In this document: positions 43,776 to 52,330 of the stretch, one piece after another
Numbering within the stretch: position 1 is the first letter of the stretch
How the letters are laid out: every line of letters begins with the position of its first letter
Assembly (NCBI GenBank): GCA_016703005.1
Contig: JADJCX010000033.1
Span: forward strand, 186,001 to 250,000
Length of the DNA: 64,000 bases
Direction: 5' to 3'
Source of the DNA: Flavobacteriales bacterium
GTDB taxonomy: Bacteria; Bacteroidota; Bacteroidia; Flavobacteriales_F; PHOS-HE28
Notes under the pieces: model-generated
Databases searched by the model: none
Told to the model about the DNA's origin: nothing
The model's input: the letters and a program-made list of their open reading frames with translations, nothing else
Program-made: the position numbers and the translations under genes

Positions 43776-44351
43776 TCAATGCTGGTGCACACCCTCTGCG
43801 ATCTCCTCCAATAGCTTGGCATTAAAAGCGGGCAGGTCCTTTGGGCTGCGGCTGGTGATCAACCCATCGTCCACCACCACTTCCTCATCCACCCATTCAG
43901 CGCCCGCGTTGGTGAGGTCGGTGCGAATGCTCGGATAGCTGGTGAGCCTGCGCCCGCGCACCACACCGGCTTCGGCGAGGAGCCATGGTCCGTGGCAGAT
44001 GGCCGCCACCGGCTTGTGCTGGTCGAAGAAGGCGCGCACGAAGGCCACGGCGTCCGGGTCCATGCGCAGCTTGTCGGGGTTCATGACACCGCCGGGCAAT
44101 AGCAGGGCATCGAAGTCCTCCGCCTTGGCATCGGCCACGGTGCGGGCCACTTGTTCGGTTTCGCCCCAGTTGCCGTCCTTCCAACCTGTGATCGCACCGG
44201 CCTCCAAGGAGATGAGGTCCACGAAGGCGCCGGCTTGGAGCAGGGCTTCGCGTGGTTCGCGCAGTTCGCTTTCCTCGAAGCCATCGGTGGCGAGTATGGC
44301 CACGCGCTTGCTGTTGAGGGAGGTCTCTCGGGGGTCGGTCAGGATATCCAT
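43776..44351 (-). CDS. DJ-1/PfpI-family protein (type 1 glutamine amidotransferase-like)
   Basis: A 191-residue protein of the PfpI/YhbO branch. The nucleophile elbow is AICHGPW with Cys119 and His120; the acidic partner Glu26 lies in DGFEESEL, and GGVMNPDKLR is the typical loop. Family members act on glycated proteins/nucleotides or as peptidases or stress chaperones; the exact activity is debated. The N-terminal 14 residues (MDILTDPRETSLNS) are an extension before the domain (KRVAILATDGF). Followed 20 bases upstream by a small basic ORF. Confidence 0.9.
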   Translation of the reverse strand: MDILTDPRETSLNSKRVAILATDGFEESELREPREALLQAGAFVDLISLEAGAITGWKDGNWGETEQVARTVADAKAEDFDALLLPGGVMNPDKLRMDPDAVAFVRAFFDQHKPVAAICHGPWLLAEAGVVRGRRLTSYPSIRTDLTNAGAEWVDEEVVVDDGLITSRSPKDLPAFNAKLLEEIAEGVHQH

Positions 44352-44371
44352 GATGTTGTTCGGTTGTTGTT

Positions 44372-44533
44372 TTAACCTGTGATGCCCGGTGCAACGCCGT
44401 GATCGGGCTGCGGTGCTTCGGGCGCGTCGGTAGTGGGGATGGGTTCAGGGCGTTGCTTCACCCGTGGACGCTTGGGCGCGTTCTTGGGGCGCGGCACCAG
44501 GACCGGTCGGCGATCTGTGTTTTTATCTGGCAT
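44372..44533 (-). CDS. Possible small basic proline-rich protein
   Basis: A 53-residue ORF starting at ATG 44533: MPDKNTDRRPVLVPRPKNAP then KRPRVKQRPEPIPTTDAPEAPQPDH. It is basic at the N-terminus and acidic/proline-rich later. It is on the same strand as the DJ-1/PfpI gene and ends 20 bases before its start, so it could be its first operon gene. No family is recognised and it may not be expressed. The remaining 297 bases to the response-regulator gene at 44831 show nothing else. Confidence 0.4.
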   Translation of the reverse strand: MPDKNTDRRPVLVPRPKNAPKRPRVKQRPEPIPTTDAPEAPQPDHGVAPGITG

Positions 44534-44830
44534 GCCGACTTGGCCGCAGATCGCAGGCCGCCAAAAGCGTTGGGGCGCTCGCACCCAAGCCTGCACGTGT
44601 TGTCCTTTCGCGACGACGCTGATCGGCTTTCCGGCGATGCGTGGGTGTGATTACCCAAGGTGGGGAAGGCTTTGCATAGTGGGGTGCCGGGCGTTCTTCG
44701 TTCACTAGAGCGTGGTGAGCAATGCGTGACCGACTGCCTGGAATGACCTCTGAACAAGGCACCGGCATTCCCCAAGTCCGTTGCCGTTGCCGCAGCGCGC
44801 CGACGGCTTGATGTTTGACCCTATGCGGGT

Positions 44831-45274
44831 ATGAAGAACTTGGGGGGCTCGTTCGCCGTTGGGGAGAAGGACGCGGAGGTGGCGCTGGCCGCTACCGCGG
44901 TTACCCGGAAAAAGCGCGTGTTGGTGGTGGACGATGAACTGGACACCGCGATCATCCTCAGTCTGCTGCTCAAGCGTATGGGCTTTGATGTACTGACGGC
45001 CTACGATGCGCTCGATGGGATGAACTGGGTGGAGAAAGTCATCCCTGATGTCGTGTTGCTCGATCTGGGCATGCCCGGTATGGACGGGTTTGAACTGTGC
45101 CGTACGATCCGTGCCACACCATGGGGCGCGCACGTGAAAATGATCGCAGTTACCGGACGTGGGGAACCGGAGGACAAGCGGCTCAGCAAGCAGGCCGGCT
45201 TCGACCTTCACTTGGTGAAGCCGGTGAACCAATGGGTGCTTGCCGAGGCGCTCGGTCCTGCTGAAACTGTTTGA
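44831..45274 (+). CDS. Single-domain response regulator (CheY-like)
   Basis: A 147-residue protein with a 27-residue N-terminal extension and one receiver domain. It carries the acidic pocket VLVVDDE (Asp34-Asp35), phosphoacceptor Asp78 in VVLLDLGMPGMDG, Thr in MIAVTGRGEP and the conserved Lys in HLVKPVN. No output domain. Receiver-only proteins of this sort relay phosphate or bind partners. No histidine kinase is adjacent, so it is an orphan. The short gap to the convergent gene at 45291 has no evident terminator. Confidence 0.88.
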   Translation: MKNLGGSFAVGEKDAEVALAATAVTRKKRVLVVDDELDTAIILSLLLKRMGFDVLTAYDALDGMNWVEKVIPDVVLLDLGMPGMDGFELCRTIRATPWGAHVKMIAVTGRGEPEDKRLSKQAGFDLHLVKPVNQWVLAEALGPAETV

Positions 45275-45290
45275 CGCGCCGCGCACGCCT

Positions 45291-46190
45291 TTACTTCACC
45301 ACCACCACCTTGCCCGTGGCACGGCGTCCACGCATATCAGTGGTCACCACATGGTACACACCGGGTGCGCAGTTGCGCAGGTCGAGCACCGCACGATCGC
45401 CAGTGCTGATGCCGCTGCGCACCGCACTGCCGCTGGCATCGAGCAGGGTATAGGTAAAACTGCTGTGCCGGGGCATGGAGAGCACCACTTCGTCGCTGGT
45501 GGGGTTCGGCCATAAGCCAACGTGCAAGGCTGGCGTGTCGGCCACGCCCATGCCAAGTTCCACCTGCCACAGGTCAACGCCGAAGCCGGGTGTGTATGTG
45601 CCAATGGGGTCCAAAAGGTTGTTCGCCAAGTAGAGGTAGTAGCTGAAACCGCCGCTGGTCTCGAACATCACCACATCAGCGATGGTGCCCCAGGGCGCTT
45701 GCACTTCGCCGGAGGCCACGTAGGTATACGTGTCGGTGTACAGGTTGCCGTTGAGGGTCCAGCTATCGGTGAAGGTGCTGCCCATGCTGAAGGGGTACGT
45801 GCAATAGGTGCGTCCGTCCACGACCACATCAGTGCTCACCGCGATCAGTTCGGCGTGCAGGTTGTCCACGATGTAGTGGCGCCATTCGATGTTGCCGTTC
45901 TGGAAGCGTTCGGCGCAAAGCGTGGTGGCAGGATAGGTGCTGGCGAATGGGCTGTCGCTGGGTACACGATAGGTGGCGGTTGCCGATAGACCGAAGGTGG
46001 TGACCCCGGTGGCGTCCCAGGTATTTCCTGTGCCTGTAAGGGCCCAGCCCGAGGCGTTGGGGCTGTTGTAGTAAGTGCGGGTTTCACTATGGCCCACGGC
46101 GGGGATGCTGTTGGCATCGGTGAGCGTTTGTGCGACGGCGGTGCCGGTGCAAAGCGCAAGGAGGAGAGCGGCGTGTAGGTGTGTGTGCAT
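45291..46190 (-). CDS. Secreted protein with T9SS sorting domain
   Basis: A 299-residue secreted protein (signal peptide ending GTAVAQ, ATG 46190). The body carries the pattern SIPAVGHSETRTYYNSPNA, W-x-T-x-TG (NTWDATGV), followed by TYCTYPFSMGSTFTDSW and EVQAPWGTIADVVMFETSG. The C-terminal domain is T9SS type A (LWPNPTSDEVVLSMPRH, DLRNCAPGVYHVVTTDMRGR, KVVVVK). This composition is common among Flavobacteriales extracellular proteins of unknown function. It is divergent from the operon starting at 46311. Confidence 0.82.
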   Translation of the reverse strand: MHTHLHAALLLALCTGTAVAQTLTDANSIPAVGHSETRTYYNSPNASGWALTGTGNTWDATGVTTFGLSATATYRVPSDSPFASTYPATTLCAERFQNGNIEWRHYIVDNLHAELIAVSTDVVVDGRTYCTYPFSMGSTFTDSWTLNGNLYTDTYTYVASGEVQAPWGTIADVVMFETSGGFSYYLYLANNLLDPIGTYTPGFGVDLWQVELGMGVADTPALHVGLWPNPTSDEVVLSMPRHSSFTYTLLDASGSAVRSGISTGDRAVLDLRNCAPGVYHVVTTDMRGRRATGKVVVVK

Positions 46191-46279
46191 GGTATTCGTT
46201 TGGGTGCAAGTATGCGGTGATCAAGTGGTGTCGATCATACGGGGATGACCGTAATTGAATGCGTTGCACCACGCAGTCA

Positions 46280-46288
46280 TATTTTCGC
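46280..46288 (+). promoter_or_regulatory. Candidate -7 element for the 46311 operon
   Basis: TATTTTCGC, matching TAnnTTyG(C), lies 22 bases before the ATG at 46311, in a divergent intergenic region that is locally AT-rich (TCATATTTTCGC, GCAATTAATACC). One of the better-placed examples of this element in the window. Confidence 0.4.
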
Positions 46289-46310
46289 TTCACGCAATTA
46301 ATACCTGTAC

Positions 46311-46811
46311 ATGAGAGCGGTTTCCATCATCCTTGGTGCATTGCCTTGCGTATTGTGTGCGCAGGGTTTGACCTACACCTTCAACGACAACTCGCAAGCC
46401 GCCTTGCCCATAACGGACGTGCGGAGCGTGACGTTGGCGAGCAACGGCTTAAAAGCGAACTTGTGGAACGGAACCGTGTTGACCGGCATCCATGGTTTTT
46501 CCGGGAACAACCTCAGCACGGCGATCGTGGTACCCGGTAGCCCCGATGCTGGCCTGTTGGCCTATCCCAATCCGGCCACCGGGCAAATGCTGGTGGAGTG
46601 GGAAGTGACGGAAGAAGGACCCGTGCGGATGGAGTTGGTGGATGCCACCGGTCGTGCGGTGTGGAGGGGTCCACAGGAATGGCGGGCCATAGGCCGGCAC
46701 AGTGTGCGCATCGATCGTTACATCGCCCCACAAGGTTTGACCGATGGCCTTTATACCCTCCGTATCTCGGAACGCACGCGCATGCGTTCGTTGCGGATAC
46801 AATGGCAATAG
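46311..46811 (+). CDS. Small secreted T9SS-domain protein
   Basis: A 166-residue secreted protein: signal peptide ending VLCAQ, a short domain of the type FNDNSQAALPITDVRSVTL ... NLWNGTVLTGIHGF found at the start of many Bacteroidota surface proteins, then a T9SS type A domain (AYPNPATGQMLVEWEV, DATGRAVW, GLTDGLYTLRIS). It has essentially no other domain, so it may be a minimal cargo protein. The FISUMP-domain gene follows 21 bases later and begins with a similar short domain. Confidence 0.8.
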   Translation: MRAVSIILGALPCVLCAQGLTYTFNDNSQAALPITDVRSVTLASNGLKANLWNGTVLTGIHGFSGNNLSTAIVVPGSPDAGLLAYPNPATGQMLVEWEVTEEGPVRMELVDATGRAVWRGPQEWRAIGRHSVRIDRYIAPQGLTDGLYTLRISERTRMRSLRIQWQ

Positions 46812-46832
46812 TGAACCATTACCGTACATCCT

Positions 46833-47996
46833 ATGCGCACGCACTTCGCCATCTTTCTCCTGGCCCTTGCCCCTGTGCTGTTCGGGCAGGCTACCATGAA
46901 CTGTCACTTCACAACCGGTGCCCCGGGGCTCTATGAACTGAGCACCTTGGACAGTGTGGTCATGGACACCGCTGCGCTACCGCCCATGTTGCGCATCTAC
47001 CGCACAGGCTTTTTGGATGTCAACATCATCGCCAGCCAAGTGGACAGCTTCACGTACAGCTTCGGAGGCCCCATGGATTTTTCGTTGTTCGTCACGTTAT
47101 CACCCGTGGCCGTTACCGGCGATTGCGCCATTGTGGGAAGTTACGTTGCAGATGAGAACAGTAGCCCCGTTGCGGCACACGGAGTGTGCTGGAGCACCAG
47201 CCCACTGCCCACTGTTGCCGATGATGTTGCGCCCTGCGCCTTTCTCACCGGTGTAACGAACGCCGTGCTTACCGGCATATCCGCCAACACGACCTACTAT
47301 GCCAGAGCGTACGCTACCAATGGTAACGGCACGGCCTACGGTAACCAAGTGTCCTTCACCACTGCCGCCGTTCCCGGCGATAGCTGGCTGTTGCCGGGCG
47401 TCGCCTTCGGAACCATGACCGACACGGACGGGAACGCATACGCCACCATCACGGTGGGCGGTGTGGAGTGGATGGCCGAGAACCTGTGCACTACCACCTA
47501 CGCCACCGGTGCGCCCATACCCAACGTAACGGATGGTACTACTTGGACGAACCTCACCACCGGCGCGTGGTGCCATTACGAGAACAACGCCCAGTTCGAA
47601 GTGCCGTATGGCAAATTGTACAACTGGTCCGCGGTAACCGATCCGCGCAATGTGTGCCCCACGGGCTGGCACGTGGCCACCGATGCGGAATGGACCGCCT
47701 TGACCGATGCGTTCGGCGGGTTGCCCGTTGCCGGTGATGCCTTGAAGAGCATGGTGTTGTGGACCCATGTGCTCAGCACCACCAATGCCAGCGGCTTTTC
47801 CGCACTGCCGGGAGGCGACCGCGTTACACTGAACGGTCAGTTCCTTGATCTCGCCAATACCGGATATTACTGGACCGCTTCGGCCTTCGGTGCGAACAGC
47901 GGATGGGCCCGCGGTCTGGGCGCTCAAACCTCCAACGTTACGCGCACCGACTACAACAAGAAGAACGGCCTAAGCGTGCGGTGCGTGCAGGACTGA
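46833..47996 (+). CDS. Secreted FISUMP-domain protein
   Basis: A 387-residue secreted protein (signal peptide ending VLFGQA). After an N-terminal strand-rich part and a fibronectin-like segment (ENSSPVAAHGVCWSTSPLPTV ... NTTYYARAYATNGNGTAYG), the C-terminal half is a Fibrobacter succinogenes major paralogous (FISUMP) domain. It is recognisable from GGVEWMAENLCTTTYATG, WCHYENNAQ, YGKLYNWSAVTDPRN, CPTGWHVATDAEW and SVRCVQD. FISUMP domains occur on cell-surface proteins of Bacteroidota and Fibrobacteres; their ligand is not established. Probably cotranscribed with the preceding small T9SS gene. Confidence 0.88.
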   Translation: MRTHFAIFLLALAPVLFGQATMNCHFTTGAPGLYELSTLDSVVMDTAALPPMLRIYRTGFLDVNIIASQVDSFTYSFGGPMDFSLFVTLSPVAVTGDCAIVGSYVADENSSPVAAHGVCWSTSPLPTVADDVAPCAFLTGVTNAVLTGISANTTYYARAYATNGNGTAYGNQVSFTTAAVPGDSWLLPGVAFGTMTDTDGNAYATITVGGVEWMAENLCTTTYATGAPIPNVTDGTTWTNLTTGAWCHYENNAQFEVPYGKLYNWSAVTDPRNVCPTGWHVATDAEWTALTDAFGGLPVAGDALKSMVLWTHVLSTTNASGFSALPGGDRVTLNGQFLDLANTGYYWTASAFGANSGWARGLGAQTSNVTRTDYNKKNGLSVRCVQD

Positions 47997-48016
47997 ACAC
48001 TGCGACGGGCTTTACC

Positions 48017-48220
48017 ATGTCGGAGAAAGCTGCCGACCGCAAGGGCTTGAACGCTGCACCGGTGCAAAGCGCAGCACTCTACGAATAGCTGAAGGCCGAC
48101 TTGGACGAACATCGCAAGTTGGAACAAGTGGCTGAGTAGAAACCGGCACGCATGCGCGACATGCTGCTGCTGTGGAAACTGAACACCAGCACCCTGCGCG
48201 GCCCCGCCGCTCAAGGCTGA
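48017..48220 (+). pseudogene. Degenerate ORF with two in-frame TAG codons
   Basis: From ATG 48017 the frame gives MSEKAADRKGLNAAPVQSAA then LYE, a TAG (48086), LKADLDEHRKLEQVAE, a second TAG (48137), KPARMRDMLLLWKLNTSTLRG and a TGA at 48218. Codon choice throughout is coding-like (CTG, AAG, GAC, GGC-rich). The pattern LYE.LKAD.DE...L......P.RMRDML..W is reminiscent of the C-terminal tail of sulfatases, but too short to be sure. It lies in the 378-base gap between the FISUMP gene and the LytS-type kinase. The remaining bases hold a separate repeat (48249-48276) and the 12-base motif. Confidence 0.35.
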
Positions 48221-48248
48221 CAGGGATCCTCATTCCTCCCATTGTGAA

Positions 48249-48276
48249 CCTCTCTCTTGGAGAGGGCAGGGTGAGG
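48249..48276. repeat. Intergenic CTCTTGGAGAGGG hairpin repeat
   Basis: CCTCTCTCTTGGAGAGGGCA then GGGTGAGG: a small inverted repeat (CCTCTC with GAGAGG) followed by GGGTGAGG. This unit resembles a repeated intergenic sequence I recall from many unrelated bacterial genomes; only one copy is seen here. Confidence 0.45.
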
Positions 48277-48322
48277 CTCTCGCAATGCAAGGTGAAGTCA
48301 GGCACCCGCTGATCCTCACCAG

Positions 48323-48334
48323 CGGCTCGATCGG
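48323..48334 (+). promoter_or_regulatory. Shared 12-mer CGGCTCGATCGG, site 1
   Basis: This 12-base sequence is 40 bases before the ATG (48375) of the LytS-type kinase gene. Identical 12-mers occur at 52244 and 54556, each ahead of the next genes on the same strand. Its function is unknown; the CGATCG core is palindromic. Confidence 0.35.
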
Positions 48335-48374
48335 GTGAACGCGGATCACCGCCGAAGTGCCACCTTGGGCGATC

Positions 48375-51300
48375 ATGCGCGCGCTGTGTACTGCCCTGTT
48401 GGCCTTGTCCCTTTCGGCGGCGCAGTGCCAGTATTTCACCAACCACACCGAAGAGGACGGACTGACCGGCGCTCGGGTACGCTGCACGGTGCAGGACAGC
48501 AGCGGCTATTTGTGGGTGGCCACCTTTGATGGACTGTCACGTTTCGACGGCGGGCGCTTCAGGAATTTCACTGCCGCCGACAGCGCCTATGGCGATGTGC
48601 CGCAAGGGCTGATCGATGATGTGGTGGTGGGTCCGGACGGACTGCTGTGGGTTGTTTCGGAGCATTGGGGGATTGTGCCAATACGACCCTCGCACCATGC
48701 GCTTCACTGCTTGGGAACACCTTGCAGGAAGCCGCGATCCGGAAGCCTTCGGGCTGGCACATGGACTGGCTCCCATTGCCGAGGACAGCCTTTTCGCTTG
48801 GAACGTTTCCCACGGCTTGGTCCTCTACAGGCCGCTCTCCAAACAACGCACGCTCATCGGCTTCCCGGATGGTGTCGGCGCAAGTACGGGCGGCCGTTGG
48901 ATCAAGCGCGATCCGCAGCGGCGGCACTTGCTGTGGATAGCGAACAAGCGCGGGCTGTTCACATGGGATCTGCGTACGCATCACTTCACCACGCATTTGC
49001 TGGCGGAGGAAGGATCGATGGCGAACGTGGAGGGATGGAGCGTGGACGTACTGCACTTCGAAACTGATGGATCCATGCGGATAGGTATCAGGAACAGGGG
49101 GTTGATGCGGTATCACCCGCTCACCTTGGAATGGGATACCGCGGTCGTGAGGCCTTCGGTGAACATATCGATGGATGCGCACTCCGTCTTCTCCATGGCA
49201 TTAGTGCCCGAAGGTCTTTGCATCGGCACGTCCAACGGCCTACAGATAATCGGCAGGAACGGAGAAGTGATGCGGCACGTGGTACACGAGCCGGGGAACC
49301 CGCACTCCATATTGCCCGGCCGGGTATTCGATCTTTTCGTCGGTCGGGACGGAACACTTTGGGCCTCGACCTCCACCGGCCTTTCCCAGTGGTCGCCGCC
49401 GCAGAACCGTTTCGCGGCGTGCAGCATATCGCAGGCCGTGGCCCTTGCAGGGAAACCGGTATACACCGGCGCGGTGGAAACGACGGATGGTTTGCTGTTG
49501 GCCACATCATCTGGCCATGGTTTCCTGCGGATGAACGGATCCGGCACCGGATCCATGGCGCACGCATCAACGAGCGGAGTGCTACCCGGCGGGGCGAAGA
49601 GCGCCATCGTCGATATGATCGGCACCCGTGCAAATGGGACCTTCCTCTGGACTGATCGCGGTCTTTGGAAGATGCTCCAGGATCCACCCCGGATCTCCCT
49701 GGTGGCTGCTTGTCCCACGGCATCCTTGGAGCAATACGCCGGTGCCGCGACCTTGGAGGATGGCTTGGGCCGTATCTACAGTGCTGGCGCCTTGAGCGGT
49801 GTTTGGCGGACCGATCCGGGCCAAGGCTTGGTCGAAGACCTGCCTTTCGAACCGGGGCGCAGTTCGGTGGAAGCCGATGTCGTGGTGAAGGGGATGGCGA
49901 TGGACGATGTGGGCCGCGTGTGGTTGGCCTACTTCAATAAGGGCTTGAAGATGATCGCACCGGATGGCACCGTGCGCACCTGGGCGAAGAACGATCACGC
50001 GTGGTTGGGCGATGCGCTGATCTGGGACCTTGAATGCGATCCCGAGGGGAGGCTCTGGATGGCCACGAAGAACAACGGCTTGCAGTGGGTGCGACGGGAG
50101 GCTGTGCTGCACGATGAGGTCCATGCAGTGGAACGCGTGCAAGGCGTCCCGACCGTTGCTGCGAGCATCGAACGCGTGCGTAGCGGCGCGCTGTGGGTGG
50201 CGGGTTCCATGGGCTTGTGCCGAGTGGACCCACGCGACATGTCCGTGCGCCGGTTCGGCCGGGCGGATGGGTTGGAAACCGATCCGTTCTTCACGGCGGA
50301 GTTCATGGAACTCGAGGATGGCCGGCTGCTCATAACACTGAAGGGCAGGCCACCCTTGCTCTTCCATCCGGATAGCATACCGCTTGCGATCCCTTCACCT
50401 GCGGTGGTGATCGAACGGGCCATCGTGAACGGAGAGGATCGCCTTGCGCTATCCGCCAGAGCCCATGAGGGCGTTCGTCTCACCCATGACAACAACCACC
50501 TCATCGTCCACTTCAGCGCCATCACCTTCACGCACCGCGATCGTGTTGCGTTGGAATATGGATTGGAAGGCAGCGATGATCCGATGGTGACGACCGCAGC
50601 CGACGGCATGGCCACCTTCACCGGACTTGCACCCGGGCGCTATCGCATGGTGGTGCGTATGGCCGGTGCGGTGGATGGCAAAGTGCTGGCGGCCTTGCCG
50701 ATCGAAGTGCTGCCCGCCTACTGGCAAACGTGGTGGTTCAAGGTGGCGTCGCTACTGATCATTGCGGGTGTGATCCTGTTCTTCTACCAGCGGCGTTTGC
50801 GCCAGGTGCGTCAGCAGGAACAACTCCGCAGCGACTTCGAGATACGTCTCGCCGAAGTGGAGATGAGCGCCTTGCGCGCGCAGATGAACCCGCACTTCCT
50901 CTTCAATAGCCTCAACAGCATCAACCGGTACATCGTCAAGAACGAACCGAAACTGGCTAGCGAGTACCTCACTAAGTTCTCCCGCCTCATGCGTTCGGTG
51001 CTCAACAACAGCAAGCAACAAGTGGTGCCGTTGCAGGATGAGTTGGACGCGTTGAACCTGTACATCGAATTGGAATCGTTGCGCTTCAACAACCGCTTCG
51101 AACTGGACACGAGCGTTGAACTGGACGAGGACGCGAGCACGGTGATGGTGCCGCCGATGCTGCTGCAGCCCTACGTGGAGAACGCGATCTGGCACGGCCT
51201 AATGCATATGAAGGAGGGTGTGCCGAAACTGAAGTTGATCGTGCGCAAGAGCGGTGGTCTCCTCCGGTTCGAAGTGGAGGACAACGGTGTGGGCCGCGAG

Positions 51301-51492
51301 CAAGCGGCACTGTTGCGCAGCAAGCGCGCCACCGATACGCCCAGCCACGGGACACGCATCACGCGCGAACGACTTGAACTGGTGGAGCGGCTGCACGGCC
51401 TGCGCACGAAAGTGGAGTACATCGACCTGAAGGACCTCGCGCAGCGCCCTTGCGGCACGCGCGTCATCATCACCATCACCCATGACCAATGA
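48375..51492 (+). pseudogene. LytS-type sensor histidine kinase with propeller sensor, one frameshift
   Basis: From ATG 48375 the gene would encode about 1039 residues: signal peptide (LLALSLSAAQCQ), Reg_prop propeller (FTNHTEEDGLTGARVRCTVQDSSGYLWVATFDGLSRFDGG), Y_Y_Y-like domain, membrane helix (WWFKVASLLIIAGVILFFYQRRL) and a PF06580-type kinase core (RAQMNPHFLFNSLNSINRYIV, phosphoacceptor His in NPHFLFN) with HATPase. One frame change occurs at G5 in 48667-48671; with four G the reading continues SEHWGLCQYDPRTMRF. LytTR regulator gene overlaps its end by 11 bases, so the pair forms a two-component system. Sequencing error is the simplest explanation of the break. Confidence 0.75.
48616..51492 (+). 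CDS. Main open part of the LytS-type kinase
   Basis: 958 open codons. Genuine sequence begins at about LCQYDPRTMRFTAWEHLAG; the first about 20 codons are out of frame. It contains all remaining propeller blades, Y_Y_Y domain, membrane helix, the coiled coil (LRQVRQQEQLRSDFEIRLAE), the His_kinase domain and HATPase (ENAIWHGLMH, EDNGVGREQA, THGTRI-like SHGTRITRERLEL). The catalytic part is intact. Confidence 0.7.
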   Translation: MMWWWVRTDCCGLFRSIGGLCQYDPRTMRFTAWEHLAGSRDPEAFGLAHGLAPIAEDSLFAWNVSHGLVLYRPLSKQRTLIGFPDGVGASTGGRWIKRDPQRRHLLWIANKRGLFTWDLRTHHFTTHLLAEEGSMANVEGWSVDVLHFETDGSMRIGIRNRGLMRYHPLTLEWDTAVVRPSVNISMDAHSVFSMALVPEGLCIGTSNGLQIIGRNGEVMRHVVHEPGNPHSILPGRVFDLFVGRDGTLWASTSTGLSQWSPPQNRFAACSISQAVALAGKPVYTGAVETTDGLLLATSSGHGFLRMNGSGTGSMAHASTSGVLPGGAKSAIVDMIGTRANGTFLWTDRGLWKMLQDPPRISLVAACPTASLEQYAGAATLEDGLGRIYSAGALSGVWRTDPGQGLVEDLPFEPGRSSVEADVVVKGMAMDDVGRVWLAYFNKGLKMIAPDGTVRTWAKNDHAWLGDALIWDLECDPEGRLWMATKNNGLQWVRREAVLHDEVHAVERVQGVPTVAASIERVRSGALWVAGSMGLCRVDPRDMSVRRFGRADGLETDPFFTAEFMELEDGRLLITLKGRPPLLFHPDSIPLAIPSPAVVIERAIVNGEDRLALSARAHEGVRLTHDNNHLIVHFSAITFTHRDRVALEYGLEGSDDPMVTTAADGMATFTGLAPGRYRMVVRMAGAVDGKVLAALPIEVLPAYWQTWWFKVASLLIIAGVILFFYQRRLRQVRQQEQLRSDFEIRLAEVEMSALRAQMNPHFLFNSLNSINRYIVKNEPKLASEYLTKFSRLMRSVLNNSKQQVVPLQDELDALNLYIELESLRFNNRFELDTSVELDEDASTVMVPPMLLQPYVENAIWHGLMHMKEGVPKLKLIVRKSGGLLRFEVEDNGVGREQAALLRSKRATDTPSHGTRITRERLELVERLHGLRTKVEYIDLKDLAQRPCGTRVIITITHDQ

Positions 51493-52237
51493 ACCCCTGA
51501 CGGCAGTGCTCGTGGACGACGAGGAACATTGCACCGATACGCTCGCCTGGATGTTGGGGGAGTACTGCCCCAGCGTGAAGGTGCAGCAAGTCTTCAACGA
51601 CCCCGCCGCCGCATTGAAATACTTGCAGCACGATAGTCCCGACCTGTTGTTCCTTGATATCGAGATGCCGGTGCTCAACGGCTTCGACCTACTGAAAGCG
51701 CTCGGCAAAATGAAGAGCGCCTTGGTCTTTACCACCGCCTATGATGAGTTCGCGATCAAGGCCATCAAACACAACGCGTTGGACTATCTGCTGAAGCCCG
51801 TTGACAAGGACGACCTGCGCAAAGCCATCGACAAAGCCTGCGACCGGAGCAAGGATGTGGACCTGATGGATCGTGTGGGCTCGTTGTTGCAACGTATGGC
51901 ACCACCGGCCGTGCAACGCATTGCCGTGCCCACCCGCGAGGGATTGGAGATGCTGGATGTGGACCGCATCCTGTATGCCAAGGCGGACGACAACTACACC
52001 GAGCTGCACGTGGACGGAGCGCGGAAAGTTGTGGTGAGCCGCACGCTGAAGGACATTGAACACGATCTTCCCGCCGACCGCTTCATGCGCATCCACCTCT
52101 CGTACAGCGTGGCACTGTCACGCATCCACAAGTATGTGCGCGGAACCGGTGGTTATGTGGTACTCGCGAACGGCGAGCAGCTACCAGTAAGCCGCAGCAA
52201 CAAGGATGAACTGTTGAGGAGGTTGGGCTCACACTAG
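51482..52237 (+). CDS. LytTR-family response regulator
   Basis: A 251-residue regulator: receiver domain (1-125, Asp12-Asp13, phosphoacceptor Asp59 in LLFLDIEMP, Lys in YLLKPVD) and LytTR DNA-binding domain (about 145-250: AVPTREGLEMLDVDRILYAKAD ... TLKDIEHDLPADRFMRIHLSYSV ... VVLANGEQLPVSRSNKDELL). It overlaps the kinase gene by 11 bases. LytTR proteins bind paired short direct repeats near promoters. Candidates for its own targets are the downstream GEVED and barrel genes, which share a 12-mer upstream (inference). Confidence 0.93.
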   Translation: MTNEPLTAVLVDDEEHCTDTLAWMLGEYCPSVKVQQVFNDPAAALKYLQHDSPDLLFLDIEMPVLNGFDLLKALGKMKSALVFTTAYDEFAIKAIKHNALDYLLKPVDKDDLRKAIDKACDRSKDVDLMDRVGSLLQRMAPPAVQRIAVPTREGLEMLDVDRILYAKADDNYTELHVDGARKVVVSRTLKDIEHDLPADRFMRIHLSYSVALSRIHKYVRGTGGYVVLANGEQLPVSRSNKDELLRRLGSH

Positions 52238-52243
52238 CGCCAT

Positions 52244-52255
52244 CGGCTCGATCGG
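52244..52255 (+). promoter_or_regulatory. Shared 12-mer CGGCTCGATCGG, site 2
   Basis: Identical to the sequence at 48323 and 54556. It lies between the LytTR gene stop and the GEVED gene, 75 bases before its ATG. Confidence 0.35.
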
Positions 52256-52330
52256 CCGTGCCATGCGCTCATTGGCGCGTAGCCAGCACAGGGGTGCGCG
52301 TGACTTTCGGCGATGTAAACCCGCATCGCC

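Noticed and set aside
48086..48139. Recoding of TAG in the relic ORF (for example pyrrolysine)
   Set aside because: Other genes in the window use TAG as an ordinary stop (RCC1 gene at 37069, the giant gene at 63436), so suppression is unlikely.
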